DNA of 64,000 bases from Chryseobacterium luteum (lineage in GTDB: Bacteria > Bacteroidota > Bacteroidia > Flavobacteriales > Weeksellaceae), in NCBI RefSeq assembly GCF_000737785.1, contig NZ_JPRO01000009.1:1-64000 (forward strand). The letters are read 5' to 3'. A program made the position numbers and the translations under genes. Below are positions 33,898-43,264 of this stretch, in pieces. The notes below the pieces were generated by a model, which ran no database searches, was not told the origin of the DNA, and worked only from the letters and a program-made list of their open reading frames with translations. Numbering within the stretch: position 1 is the first letter of the stretch; every line of letters begins with the position of its first letter.

Positions 33898-34851
33898 ATG
33901 ATGAAAAAGATCGCATTATTATCCTATTTATTTATATGTATTTTTACTATTTCTTGTGGGCAAAACACCACTAAAAATGACCGAGCAAAGACTATGGAAA
34001 ACTATCAATACAAAACTACTAAACGAACTATTTATGGAATGGATCTTACAGTACCGGGTCCCTATGAAATCTATATCAATGATATTGTAGCACGGAAAGA
34101 TTACGGAACAGGCATGCACAACACCTTTATAGAAATTAATCCTTATGTGCTGAAAAGTGGAACATACCAATTCACCCTGAAGCTTCTCCCAATGCCGAGT
34201 GAAGCTGCCAAAGGCGGAATACAGCCCAGTACCATAGATTTTTTAAAGGTTGCTGTAAGCAGCTACGAAAAAACAGGTACCAAAGAACAGCCCCAGAGTT
34301 ATGAAAAGATAAAGTTATATCCGATTACAAAAATAAACAAACCTGTTCCTTTTTATGAAGTAAAAGGTGAATTTACAGTTGACTTGCCATATGAACTTGA
34401 AGGATGGAGCAATGGACAAGATCTTTCTAAAATGGATAAAGATGAATTGGAAAAAAAAGTTCTTGCTTTTTATGAAAAAATTAAGAACAGTTTAAACAAG
34501 GGAAATGTAGAATTGTTTAATCAGTTTAATTCTCAGAGAACAGCGGAAACCTATATTTTTAATTATACACCACCTCAGGAAATAACAAAGATAGAAGATG
34601 AAAATATTAATGATCTAAAGAATTGTAAGGACCGAATGGCTCCTATTGAAGATTATAGTTTGAAAATCTATGGTAATGGTAAGTTAGTAAAGTTAGAAAG
34701 AAACTTACGTACAGAACTTTATGGGGTCGAAAAAAACATTGCAGGTATGAATGCTTTAATAAGAAAAGGTAAAGTAAAAGGTTATAAAGAATTTCCTACT
34801 CTTATTTACCTTCCGGAAGGCAGCAACGACTTCGTAATCATCCGTAAATAA
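33898..34851 (+). CDS. Lipoprotein, candidate immunity protein
   Basis: A 317-residue lipoprotein (MMKKIALLSYLFICIFTISC, lipobox TISC) starting 9 bases after the 949-residue gene. The mature part opens with a strand-rich domain (YQYKTTKRTIYGMDLTVPGPYEIYINDIVARKDYG..., SGTYQFTLKLLPMPSE). It then has a helical region (LSKMDKDELEKKVLAFYEKIKNSLNKG) and a second strand set ending VYLPEG-like LIYLPEGSNDFVIIRK. Position repeats the cargo-then-lipoprotein order of 26100-28680, so immunity to the preceding protein is a reasonable inference. No family recognised. Confidence 0.6.
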   Translation: MMKKIALLSYLFICIFTISCGQNTTKNDRAKTMENYQYKTTKRTIYGMDLTVPGPYEIYINDIVARKDYGTGMHNTFIEINPYVLKSGTYQFTLKLLPMPSEAAKGGIQPSTIDFLKVAVSSYEKTGTKEQPQSYEKIKLYPITKINKPVPFYEVKGEFTVDLPYELEGWSNGQDLSKMDKDELEKKVLAFYEKIKNSLNKGNVELFNQFNSQRTAETYIFNYTPPQEITKIEDENINDLKNCKDRMAPIEDYSLKIYGNGKLVKLERNLRTELYGVEKNIAGMNALIRKGKVKGYKEFPTLIYLPEGSNDFVIIRK

Positions 34852-35034
34852 GATCCTTATTTCTCATAAAATATGGAGTCAATATATTAAAAAAGAACAG
34901 GACCGAAAAAGAAAGAAGAAATAAACAGGAAAAATAGATTTAAGTTTTTATGCCAGATTTTAAGGAAAACTGTTATTCACAGCCTGATCCGGTCAGCCCA
35001 AACCATCCTGAAATTTCAATTTCACATGACCGTC

Positions 35035-35838
35035 TTATGAGCCAGACTGCCTCAGCTGCGAACGGAAATTGCTTGTTTCATAGCTTTCCTTTGCTGCATT
35101 ATAGCCGATATCAAACATCTCTTCCAAACGGTCTTTTCTGCGTTCGAAAGTTCCGTATGAAGAAAGCTTTTGTGAAGAAATAAACCAGTCGCAGTAATCG
35201 AATTTCCCCTTCTCTATTCTGTAGGAAAGAAGATCATAAGAGCGGGAAACAATAGCTTTAATTGATTTCAAATCTTTGATATCTATGTTGTGGGGAGGAG
35301 AAACAAAAACGCCGATCAGCTTATCACATTCATCTCTGATGATATCTGCCGGAAAATTGTTCAGTACCCCGCCGTCGCAGTACATTTCCTCGCCAATGAT
35401 GTAAGGCGTTGTAACCCCCGGAATAGAGCATGATGCAATGATGGCATCTACCACTTCAAAGTTTTCGTCAAATATTTTCTGGGTTCCGGAAACAAGCTCG
35501 GTTGCTACAATTTTCACTTCCTTCTTCAGGTCCCCCAATTTCATATTGTGAAAAATAGGCTTAAGATAATTCCTGAAAATAACAGAAGAAACCAGTCCCG
35601 GCTGGTTGAAAGTAAAATGTTTCCAGTTAAAAAAATAAACTGAATTGAAGAATCCCAGGATCTCATCCGGGGTTTTCCCCACTGCGTAAAGACATCCCAC
35701 AATAGATCCGGCACTGCAGCATGCCAGAACATCAATGTCCATATTCTTTTCGTTCAGGAACTTTAAGACCCCTGCATGTGCGATTCCTTTTGTTCCGCCT
35801 CCTGATAAAACCAGGCCTGTTTTTTCAAAACTCCCCAT
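35035..35838 (-). CDS. Patatin-like phospholipase
   Basis: A 267-residue cytoplasmic patatin-fold protein: oxyanion-hole GLVLSGGGTKGIAHAGVLKFL, nucleophile Ser in LACCSAGSIVGCLYAVG (Ser44 region) and catalytic Asp in MYCDGGVLNNFPADI (DGG). The pieces for lipid acyl hydrolase activity are present, but the residue two before the Ser is Cys where the family usually has Gly (GxSxG). This may alter activity. It is similar to the RssA/YchK group. The gene is not coupled to a neighbour; it converges with the T6SS island. Confidence 0.88.
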   Translation of the reverse strand: MGSFEKTGLVLSGGGTKGIAHAGVLKFLNEKNMDIDVLACCSAGSIVGCLYAVGKTPDEILGFFNSVYFFNWKHFTFNQPGLVSSVIFRNYLKPIFHNMKLGDLKKEVKIVATELVSGTQKIFDENFEVVDAIIASCSIPGVTTPYIIGEEMYCDGGVLNNFPADIIRDECDKLIGVFVSPPHNIDIKDLKSIKAIVSRSYDLLSYRIEKGKFDYCDWFISSQKLSSYGTFERRKDRLEEMFDIGYNAAKESYETSNFRSQLRQSGS

Positions 35839-35983
35839 TACTCAAAATTATAAAAACAATTTCTTTTTTCAGCATTAATTTTTATACTAATACCATTCGT
35901 ACAGTATTAATTTTTTTTAAGTATAATTTGGTAACAACCTGAATAACTTTTGTCCAGTCTTATAATTTTTCATCTAAACAAAA

Positions 35984-36008
35984 AAACCACAGAAAAAATC
36001 TGTGGTTT
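35984..36008 (-). terminator. Terminator downstream of lpdA
   Basis: On the minus strand AAACCACAGA and TCTGTGGTTT form a 10-bp stem with a 5-base loop, followed by seven T. It lies about 100 bases after the lpdA stop. Confidence 0.8.
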
Positions 36009-36111
36009 ACTTTATACTTAGAATTTATACTCTGATTTTTCGATATATTCTTCAAAAATCATTGAAAACTCAGCTGATTATATTTGTCAAACTGTTTGGT
36101 TACAGTTGATC

Positions 36112-37500
36112 CTAGATGTGGATTACTTCACCATAAGCTGCTGCTGCTGCTTCCATGATAGCTTCGGAAACTGTTGGGTGAGGGTGGATCGATTTAATGA
36201 TCTCATGACCTGTAGTTTCCAGTTTTCTCGCAACTACTGCTTCTGCAACCATATCTGTAACGCCTTCCCCGATCATATGGCATCCTAACCACTCACCGTA
36301 TTTGGCATCAAAAATAACTTTGATGAAACCGTCCGTATTTCCGTTTGCAGTGGCTTTACCACTTGCAGAAAGAGGGAATTTCCCTACTTTGATCTCATAG
36401 CCTTTTTCCTTAGCCTGCTTTTCTGTAAGACCTACAGATGCTACTTCAGGGTGGCAGTATGTACATCCCGGGATATTGCCGTAGTCGATTTTCTCAACAT
36501 GCATTCCTTTGATTTTTTCAACACAGGTAATTCCTTCAGCAGAAGCAACGTGTGCCAGGGCTTGAGTAGGAATGATATCACCGATTGCATAGTAACCCGG
36601 AACTGAAGTTTCATACCATTCGTTCACTAAAACCCTTCCCTTATCAGTCTGGATTCCCACTTCTTCCAATCCTATATTTTCAATATTCGCAGCGATACCC
36701 ACGGCAGAAAGTAAAATATCAGCTTCAAGGGTAATGTTTCCGTTAGCTGTTTTTACAGTAGCTTTTACGCCTTCTCCACTTGTATCAACGCTTTCTACTG
36801 ATGCATTGGTCATGATCTCGATACCTGTCTTTTTAAGAGATTTTTCCAAATGTTTGGAAATTTCCTCATCCTCTACAGGAACAATATTAGGCATAAATTC
36901 TACAACAGTTACCTTAGTTCCCATTGTATTATAGAAATCGGCAAATTCTACCCCGATAGCACCTGAACCTACAACGATCATAGATTTCGGCTGCTCAGGA
37001 AGAGACAATGCCTGTCTGTATCCGATTACTTTTTTACCGTCCTGAGGAAGGTTCGGAAGTTCTCTTGAACGCGCTCCTGTTGCAATTATGATGTTCTCTC
37101 CTGCATATTCAGTCACTTTACCGTCTTTATCTGTAACAGAAACTTTTTTACCTTTCTGAACCTTAGCTGTACCAAGAATCACATCGATCTTGTTCTTCTT
37201 CATAAGGAATTCAATTCCTTTGCTCATTTTGCCGGCCACGCCACGGCTTCTCTGGATCACGTTTGGAAATTCAAAGCTGGCTTCCACTTTATTCAGACCA
37301 TAGTCTTCAGCATGGTTGATATAATGAAAAACCTGGGCAGACTTCAGTAAAGCTTTCGTAGGAATACATCCCCAGTTCAGGCAGATACCCCCTAAGTTTT
37401 CTTTCTCGATAATTGCAGTTTTGAAACCTAATTGTGCTGCTCTGATCGCAGTAACATAACCGCCAGGACCGCTTCCGATGACAATGATATCGTAGTTCAT
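36112..37500 (-). CDS. lpdA: Dihydrolipoyl dehydrogenase (E3)
   Basis: This flavoenzyme reoxidises lipoyl groups of keto-acid dehydrogenase complexes with NAD+. The 462-residue sequence has the FAD site IVIGSGPGGYVTAIRAAQLG, the redox disulfide in GGICLNWGCIPTKALL, the NAD site MIVVGSGAIGVEFADFY, the second FAD motif YYAIGDI and the C-terminal His-Glu pair in HPHPTVSEAIMEA. It is transcribed alone here. The E1 subunit at 61563-63995 is a plausible partner 24 kb away. Confidence 0.96.
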   Translation of the reverse strand: MNYDIIVIGSGPGGYVTAIRAAQLGFKTAIIEKENLGGICLNWGCIPTKALLKSAQVFHYINHAEDYGLNKVEASFEFPNVIQRSRGVAGKMSKGIEFLMKKNKIDVILGTAKVQKGKKVSVTDKDGKVTEYAGENIIIATGARSRELPNLPQDGKKVIGYRQALSLPEQPKSMIVVGSGAIGVEFADFYNTMGTKVTVVEFMPNIVPVEDEEISKHLEKSLKKTGIEIMTNASVESVDTSGEGVKATVKTANGNITLEADILLSAVGIAANIENIGLEEVGIQTDKGRVLVNEWYETSVPGYYAIGDIIPTQALAHVASAEGITCVEKIKGMHVEKIDYGNIPGCTYCHPEVASVGLTEKQAKEKGYEIKVGKFPLSASGKATANGNTDGFIKVIFDAKYGEWLGCHMIGEGVTDMVAEAVVARKLETTGHEIIKSIHPHPTVSEAIMEAAAAAYGEVIHI

Positions 37501-37607
37501 TATTTTAAAAATTTTATGCGAATTTAAGGAAAAATATTGGATGAAGCACGTTTCTGCAAATTCATCTCTAAGGTATTCCTAAGACGGTTCCTATTACTTT
37601 AAACAAA

Positions 37608-37634
37608 AAAGAGAATACAAAAAGCATTCTCTTT
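37608..37634 (-). terminator. Intrinsic terminator
   Basis: AAAGAGAAT (37608-37616) and ATTCTCTTT (37626-37634) form a 9-bp stem; on the minus strand it is followed by a T-run. It ends the transcript of the small gene at 37698-37958. Confidence 0.75.
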
Positions 37635-37697
37635 AGTTAAAACTCCGCAAACGGATTTTATTGAATTAAACTATTTCCATTGTATTAAAAAATAGCG

Positions 37698-37958
37698 TTA
37701 CATTTTTTTAAGCAGCCTTTTCTGGCTTCGGTATTTTTCATTTAAAGCCTTCAGCTGATCTCTCTTCATTTTTTTTGTGGCAAGCGGATGATTCAAAATC
37801 AGTTTTTTTTCCTCATTGTACCTTTTGTCCAGCTCATGCGATTTAGTATTGATCAATTCGCTCTTTGAAGGATGTGGCGGAGCAGGAGGATGTTTCTGGG
37901 CATTAACATTCATCGATAAGCCTAACAGCAATACTGTGGATATTAAAAACTTTCTCAT
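37698..37958 (-). CDS. Small secreted basic protein
   Basis: An 86-residue protein with a signal peptide (MRKFLISTVLLLGLSMNVNAQ) and a mature part of about 65 residues that is Lys/Arg-rich and helical (SHELDKRYNEEKKLILNHPLATKKMKRDQLKALNEKYRSQKR), preceded by His/Pro-rich KHPPAPPHPSKSEL. No cysteines, no known domain. It has the look of small periplasmic helical proteins of Chryseobacterium with unknown role. It has its own terminator. Confidence 0.65.
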   Translation of the reverse strand: MRKFLISTVLLLGLSMNVNAQKHPPAPPHPSKSELINTKSHELDKRYNEEKKLILNHPLATKKMKRDQLKALNEKYRSQKRLLKKM

Positions 37959-38095
37959 GATATTTACTTTTTTAAATGATTTTAAACAATCAGTGATGAT
38001 CAGTTAAATTCATTAGGTTAAAGTAAATATTACATATATCATACCATAGATATTACCTAAGCTGAAATCTTATCCTGCCTTCCTGTAAAATAAGG

Positions 38096-40765
38096 CTATT
38101 CAACATCAATATTCATCTTCAGAGGCAGGTTTTTAGAAGAATTTCCGACCATAATCCGGTAAGTTCCTTTTTCTACGGTCCACTTCATATTTTCGTCTAA
38201 AAAGCGGAGTTCTTTCACTGGAATTTCAATGGTGACCTGCCTGGATTCTCCGGGTTTCAAATAGATTTTCCTGAAACCTTTCAATTCAATAACAGGTCTT
38301 GAAACCGATGCCAGTAAATCTTTTACATACAACTGAACCACTTCACTTCCCGGTTTTGATCCGGTGTTTTTAACAACAACCTTTGCTGTAATCGTTTCAT
38401 TTTCCAAATATTTTGTTTTGTTCAGCTTCAGATCAGAGATCTCAAAACTGGTATAGCTCAACCCAAATCCAAAAGGATAAAGAGGCTCCCCACTCAAATC
38501 ATAATAGTCATTTCCTCTTCCTGTCGGATGGTGATTGTACGTAAGAGGCAGCTGCCCTTCTTCGGCCGGGAACGTAACCGGAAGCTTTCCTGATGGATTT
38601 TCTGACCCGAAAAGAATCTTTGCTACGGCATTTCCACCTTCTTCCCCGGGATACCAGACATCCAGAATAGCTCCTACCCGGTCTTTCCAGTGGGTTGTTT
38701 TTATCGCAGATCCGCCTACCAGGACTACAGTAACAGGCTTATTTAATTTTGAAACTTCGTGAATGAACTGTTCCTGATTTCCCGGGAGACTCAGTGAAGA
38801 ACGGTCCTGAAACTCTCCTTCATGAATTCCTGCGGCAATGATTATATAATCTGCCTTCTGTGCAGCTTTTAAAGCATCATCAAAGTCTTTCTGATAATGG
38901 TCGATACCATAATTCCAGATCATCTCAATATTCGCCTCTCCCCTGCTTTCACGGAATTCTACCGTAATATCATATTTTTGGTCCTTCACAAAATCTACTG
39001 CTGTTGTTTTGGTTGAATAGCCCAGCTTCTCCCATTGGTCAATAAGCAGTTTTCCGTTCAGATACAGTCTAAAACCATCATTTCCGCGCAGTCCCAATTC
39101 GTATTTCCCGTTATCCGGAGCCTTTAACTTTCCCGTCCAGCGGATGCTGTAATTGTCAGGCTGCAGTTTTTCAGGATCAGGAGAATAAAGCGTCCATTTG
39201 AAATTAATCTGCTCGTCCTGCCTTTCAAAAACCGGACGGTCCGATAAACTTGTGTTGGAAAAATAATCCCCTGCCAATCCTTTTTTAGTTCCGAAAGATA
39301 AAAATTCAGCAGGAACCGTCTTGAAATCCTTCAGATTCCAGTTAATTCCTTTCTCATAAAAAATTTCAATATTTTTATTTTCAGTGATTTTTTTAATTCC
39401 CTCCAGGATACTTACTTTATGATTCCCCGGCCCGGAATACCCGCCTAATCTTGCATCAGCAGCATCTGTCCCTATAACGGCTATTTTCCTGACCTCCGGA
39501 GAGACCGGTAATGTCCGGTTATTATTCTGCAGCAGAACAAAAGACTCCACGGCCGCTTTTTCAGCCAGTCCTTTATGGTCAATCTTTTTTAATTCTTTTA
39601 TTTCCTGATCAGACACATAGGGATTTTCAAAAAGTCCCAGCTCAAATTTCGCTCTAAGAACTCTCGCCACGGCATCATCGATCCGGCTTTGTGGAATTCT
39701 TCCATCCAGAAACGGAGGAATGAATAGCTGATAATGTTTGTATTCTGTCTGGAATATCACATCCAGGCCCGCATTAATGGCCTGCGCCGAGGCATCAGCA
39801 TAATCTTTTGCAGTAAAATGCAGCACATTTGCCCCTCCTACTGCACTGGCATCGCTGATGACAAAGCCCCGGAAGTTCCATTCCTGTTTCAGCTTTTCTG
39901 TGAGCAGCCAGTGGTTGGCCGTTGAAGGTCTTCCGTCAAGCAGGTTATAAGAAGTCATCACGGATCTGCTTTTTCCTGCTGTAAACGCTTTATGAAAAGG
40001 AATGAGGTGTGTTTCTTCCAGGTATCTTCTGCTCCAGTGAATGGGATATGAATCTCTTCCGCCTTCTCCTACGTTGGCCAGAAAATGTTTCGGAGTGGTA
40101 ATGATTCCCATATCTTCGAATGATCTCACAAACCCGGTTCCCATTACAGATGTTAAAAAAGGATCTTCGCCATAGGTTTCTTCTGTGCGTCCCCACCTGA
40201 CATCACTGGCCAGGTTGACGACAGGCGTGAGGATCTGCCGGATCCCTCTCAGCCTGGATTCTTTGGCTATTGCAGAGGATACTTCTCTCATCAGGTCCGG
40301 ATTAAAGGAGGCTGATAAACCGATAGCCTGCGGAAAAGCGGTTGCACCTTCGCGCATTAGCCCGTGTAAGGCTTCATCAAATGGAATAACCGGAATTCCC
40401 AATCTGGATTCTTCCATGAAATATTTTTGGATGGCATTGATCTTTTTTGCCAGTTTTTCAGCGTCCTCTCCGGCATTATATTTCAGCATCTGTCCGGCTG
40501 CACCGCCACCCTGGTTTCCGGCACTTACCTGAAATCCGAAAATTCCGTGTTTGTACTGGTCTTTGGGAATGTTGTCAAGGTCTCCCGGAATCATAAAACA
40601 CTGCCAGAACTTTTCTTCCGGAGTCATTCTTTTCAGCAGGTCCTGAACCCTGGCTTCAACAGGCTGTTCTGGATCCTTATACACAGGTTTTCCTTTCTGC
40701 GCATGCATACAGGCAGAGCTTAATGACAATGTAATAACCGTCAGTTTAATAAAATTCAGCTTCAT
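38096..40765 (-). CDS. bglX: Glycoside hydrolase family 3 beta-glucosidase with PA14 domain
   Basis: An 889-residue exported enzyme (signal MKLNFIKLTVITLSLSSACMHA). The GH3 N-domain carries RLGIPVIPFDEALHG, KHFLANVGEGGRDSYPIHW and the nucleophile Asp in GFVISDASAVGG. The GH3 C-domain includes IAVIGTDAADARLGGYSG. A PA14 insert (about residues 455-600, with DNYSIRWTGKLKAPDNGKYELGLRGNDGFRLYLNG) and a C-terminal fibronectin-III-like domain (GEPLYPFGFGLSYTSFEI) follow. PA14 inserts tune sugar-end specificity. The start codon shares one base with the stop of the upstream fucosidase, so both are made from one transcript. Likely acts in the periplasm on oligosaccharides. Confidence 0.92.
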   Translation of the reverse strand: MKLNFIKLTVITLSLSSACMHAQKGKPVYKDPEQPVEARVQDLLKRMTPEEKFWQCFMIPGDLDNIPKDQYKHGIFGFQVSAGNQGGGAAGQMLKYNAGEDAEKLAKKINAIQKYFMEESRLGIPVIPFDEALHGLMREGATAFPQAIGLSASFNPDLMREVSSAIAKESRLRGIRQILTPVVNLASDVRWGRTEETYGEDPFLTSVMGTGFVRSFEDMGIITTPKHFLANVGEGGRDSYPIHWSRRYLEETHLIPFHKAFTAGKSRSVMTSYNLLDGRPSTANHWLLTEKLKQEWNFRGFVISDASAVGGANVLHFTAKDYADASAQAINAGLDVIFQTEYKHYQLFIPPFLDGRIPQSRIDDAVARVLRAKFELGLFENPYVSDQEIKELKKIDHKGLAEKAAVESFVLLQNNNRTLPVSPEVRKIAVIGTDAADARLGGYSGPGNHKVSILEGIKKITENKNIEIFYEKGINWNLKDFKTVPAEFLSFGTKKGLAGDYFSNTSLSDRPVFERQDEQINFKWTLYSPDPEKLQPDNYSIRWTGKLKAPDNGKYELGLRGNDGFRLYLNGKLLIDQWEKLGYSTKTTAVDFVKDQKYDITVEFRESRGEANIEMIWNYGIDHYQKDFDDALKAAQKADYIIIAAGIHEGEFQDRSSLSLPGNQEQFIHEVSKLNKPVTVVLVGGSAIKTTHWKDRVGAILDVWYPGEEGGNAVAKILFGSENPSGKLPVTFPAEEGQLPLTYNHHPTGRGNDYYDLSGEPLYPFGFGLSYTSFEISDLKLNKTKYLENETITAKVVVKNTGSKPGSEVVQLYVKDLLASVSRPVIELKGFRKIYLKPGESRQVTIEIPVKELRFLDENMKWTVEKGTYRIMVGNSSKNLPLKMNIDVE

Positions 40766-42207
40766 TAGTTCGTCATTTGAATTACTGTGGCAAACTTCAG
40801 TTTTGTTCTTTCTTCAGGAAGTTGTATTTCCATTGTATTTCCGACCTGTTTCCACTGTATTTTTGAGGCAAGTCCGAGAACTTTCAGTGTTTTGGGTCTA
40901 AAGTTTTCAGGAAGTAGAAAAGTGAGGAAAGACGGGGTTTCATAATCTGTTTTATCGTCAATATGAAATACGTTTAGGGTTTTACCATCTTTAGCCTGGG
41001 TATAATAAAAATCCCCATAGTGATAGGGCACTGCACTTCTGGTGGCAAATACAGCCGACTGATTTTTCTCCATCCAGCCGGAGATTTCGTTTAATCTCTG
41101 ATAAACTACGGCATCATAGTCGCCATTGGGCCCCGGAGCTATATTCATCAGGTAATTTCCACCTCTTGAAATAATCTTTATGAGGGTTTCTATGATCTTT
41201 TGTGAGGATTTATAGTGATCATTGGGAACATAGGAAAAAGAGTCTCCCATGGTGATACAGCTTTCCCAGGGAACAGAAAGTGCATGTTCGGGAACGGCCT
41301 GTTCAGGGGTGACATAATTCTCCCACTTTCCGGGCACGGTACGGTCTACGACAATGATTCCCGGCTGATTTTTTCTGGCCATGGTGCCTATTTTGTCCAT
41401 ATCGATATCCTGCTCTACTTTAATGGTCCTCTGCCATTCTACAGAGGGATCAATGGTGCGGAAAGGGCGTACCCAGCCTCCATCCAGCCACAGAATATCT
41501 ATTTTTCCGTAATTGGAAGTGATCTCATTCAGTTGGTTGAAGGTCAGTTTTTTGAAATTTTCCCAACGTTCCGGATATTTTTTCGGATCATAGTTTACGT
41601 TTCTGTCTTTTGGCGGGAAATACGGCCACCAGTAGTTTTCAGAATGCCAGTCGGGTTTTGAAAAGTATGCCCCGATCCTGAAACCATTTTTTCTGAAGGT
41701 GTTAAAGATTTCTTTGGTAACGTCTGCTTTGGGATTTTTTGAAAAAGGTGTTTTCGCGGAGGTAATTTTATAGTCGGATTCTTTGGTATCAAACATGGCA
41801 AAGCCGTCATGGTGCTTTGTTGTGAAAACCACATACTTCATCCCTGCTTTTTTTACGGCTTCTGCCCATTTCTGAGGATTAAAATCTACCGGGTTGAAGG
41901 TTGTCTGAAGATTCTCGTAATTCTTTACATATTCACTGTAAGATTTTCCGTGTTCAGGCTTTCTCTGTGTCCAGGATTCATCTTCGGGACAAAGGCTCCA
42001 GCTTTCTACAATTCCCCATTGGCTGTAAGTTCCCCAATGCATGAACAGTCCGAATTTGAGATCCTGCCACTGTTCAAGGTTCTGAACAACAAGCGGATCA
42101 TCCGGTTTTTGATAACCTGCAGAGACATTATGCGCCTGTGAAAAGAAGGCAGAAGATATCAGAAAAGTTGACAGGAAAAGGGTTTTCGGTTTCTGTTTAA
42201 GGAGCAT
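40765..42207 (-). CDS. Alpha-L-fucosidase (GH29)
   Basis: A 480-residue exported enzyme (signal peptide ending near SAFFSQA). GH29 landmarks: FGLFMHWGTYSQWGIVESW, MKYVVFTTKHHDGFAMFDTKESDY, FRIGAYFSKPDWH, and the nucleophile Asp in KIDILWLDGGWV (about residue 240). IISRGGNYLMNIAPGPNG is another strongly conserved piece. The beta-sandwich C-domain follows. It is upstream of, and coupled to, the GH3 gene. Together they suggest removal of fucose and then beta-linked glucose or related sugars from host or plant glycans. No SusC/SusD pair is adjacent, so this is not a full utilisation locus. Confidence 0.93.
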   Translation of the reverse strand: MLLKQKPKTLFLSTFLISSAFFSQAHNVSAGYQKPDDPLVVQNLEQWQDLKFGLFMHWGTYSQWGIVESWSLCPEDESWTQRKPEHGKSYSEYVKNYENLQTTFNPVDFNPQKWAEAVKKAGMKYVVFTTKHHDGFAMFDTKESDYKITSAKTPFSKNPKADVTKEIFNTFRKNGFRIGAYFSKPDWHSENYWWPYFPPKDRNVNYDPKKYPERWENFKKLTFNQLNEITSNYGKIDILWLDGGWVRPFRTIDPSVEWQRTIKVEQDIDMDKIGTMARKNQPGIIVVDRTVPGKWENYVTPEQAVPEHALSVPWESCITMGDSFSYVPNDHYKSSQKIIETLIKIISRGGNYLMNIAPGPNGDYDAVVYQRLNEISGWMEKNQSAVFATRSAVPYHYGDFYYTQAKDGKTLNVFHIDDKTDYETPSFLTFLLPENFRPKTLKVLGLASKIQWKQVGNTMEIQLPEERTKLKFATVIQMTN

Positions 42208-42277
42208 AAAGGATTAGTTTTTGCTAATTTAATCATCCTTTTTTTAATCGGCAAACCTTAATTTCCAGGGAGATCAG

Positions 42278-42982
42278 TCACATCGTATATTTCTTTGTTT
42301 TTACTTCAATTCCGGAGCCTTCCGCCAGCATTACAGAAACAGGTTTCTGACCGTTCAGGAATGCAAATTCTTTTCCATAAAGGGCATTAAATTCAATATC
42401 AAACTGGTACTCTTTAATATGATAGTAGTCCCATTTGGGGTGGCAGACTTCATATTCCGAGGTTCTATTTTCTCTTTTGGTAAACCCGAAATAATGTTCT
42501 GTAATAAATTCAAATTCTGAACCGTTTTCCATTGGCTGCGCATCGTTTCCGGCTGTAATCTGTAGAGAATGCCAGCTTTTGTCTTTCCAGGAGTATTTAA
42601 CCGTCAGTTCGTCACCATTCACCCGGATTTCGTTGTTCATGGGCATTGTTTTATAATTTTCTCTATAAAATAAGTTGGCCACAAAGCTGAGCGCATATTT
42701 GGGAACGATCTCTTTGATGAAAACCACCCCTCTTTTCCAGAGATCTTTCTCTTTCTTTTTAACGTAAAACCTAAGATTTACCTCTTCAAAATTCCGGTGA
42801 AAAGGAATTGAAAAACCCAGCAGCCTGGTATTTAAAAACATAAATCCTACAAGGCTTACATAGCATTTTCCGTGGTAGAAATCGATCTCGGTGCCTTCGG
42901 GGAGGTATTTCATTAAGATTTCAGGGTTTATTTCGTAGTTTATTATTGCTAATTTTCGCCATTCGGCTTTCAGGAAGTTCAT
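42278..42982 (-). CDS. DUF2071 (YqjF-like) protein
   Basis: A 234-residue soluble protein with the family pattern: MNFLKAEWRKLAIINYEINPEIL at the start, LMKYLPEGTEIDFYHGKCYVSLVGFMF, FHRNFEEVNLRFYVKK and GVVFIKEIVPKYALSFVANLFYRENY. The family is conserved but its biochemical role is unknown. It is the last gene of the minus-strand group that begins with the regulator at 46642 and lies just after the decayed SRPBCC gene. Confidence 0.85.
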   Translation of the reverse strand: MNFLKAEWRKLAIINYEINPEILMKYLPEGTEIDFYHGKCYVSLVGFMFLNTRLLGFSIPFHRNFEEVNLRFYVKKKEKDLWKRGVVFIKEIVPKYALSFVANLFYRENYKTMPMNNEIRVNGDELTVKYSWKDKSWHSLQITAGNDAQPMENGSEFEFITEHYFGFTKRENRTSEYEVCHPKWDYYHIKEYQFDIEFNALYGKEFAFLNGQKPVSVMLAEGSGIEVKTKKYTM

Positions 42983-43000
42983 TTTTGTGTTTTTTGAGGT

Positions 43001-43025
43001 TGGAGATTGGGATCGGATTTCCCAG
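43001..43025. other. Short gap after the DUF2071 gene
   Basis: Between the DUF2071 start (42982) and the SRPBCC remnant there are about 40 bases with no sign of an additional gene. The remnant and DUF2071 gene lie in one operon-like series. Confidence 0.3.
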
Positions 43026-43248
43026 TTATGTGGTAATGGAATATGGGTTGATTGATTCTGCAGTTTTCTTAATTAATTCGTTTCTGTCAAGTAAGAAGCT
43101 TCTCATATAGTTTTTAAGGAAAATATGATTAAAAAATCTTCCTGCTATTCCAAACGGAGACTCAAATTCAAAGATATCGATCATGAGCCAGATCAAAAAC
43201 TTTATATAAATCTGCTTTGACAGGGGTTTCTAAATAAATTGTAGCCAT
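43026..43248 (-). pseudogene. Decayed SRPBCC-family gene with internal deletion
   Basis: The minus strand opens with ATG (43246-43248) and MATIYLETPVKADLYKVFDLA, the typical N-terminus of Flavobacteriaceae SRPBCC (START-like lipid/ligand-binding) proteins. It then reaches a stop after HDRYL. From there another frame continues with IFEFESPFGIAGRFFNHIFL, KNYMRSFLLDRNELIKKTAE, the typical C-terminus of the same family, to TAA at 43026-43028. The intact protein would be about 150-160 residues, so roughly 80 central residues are deleted and the frame is broken. It lies 16 bases after the desaturase stop, in operon order. Confidence 0.75.
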
Positions 43249-43264
43249 TTTTTAAGTTTCAATT

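Noticed and set aside
24151..34851. Calling this a complete T6SS locus
   Set aside because: No TssB/TssC sheath, TssD, TssK, ClpV-type or membrane-complex gene is present; only tip and cargo-type genes are.
34950..35183. 77-codon plus-strand ORF at the end of the T6SS island
   Set aside because: Most of it is antisense to the patatin gene. The first 25 codons lie in the gap but no promoter, RBS or family supports it.
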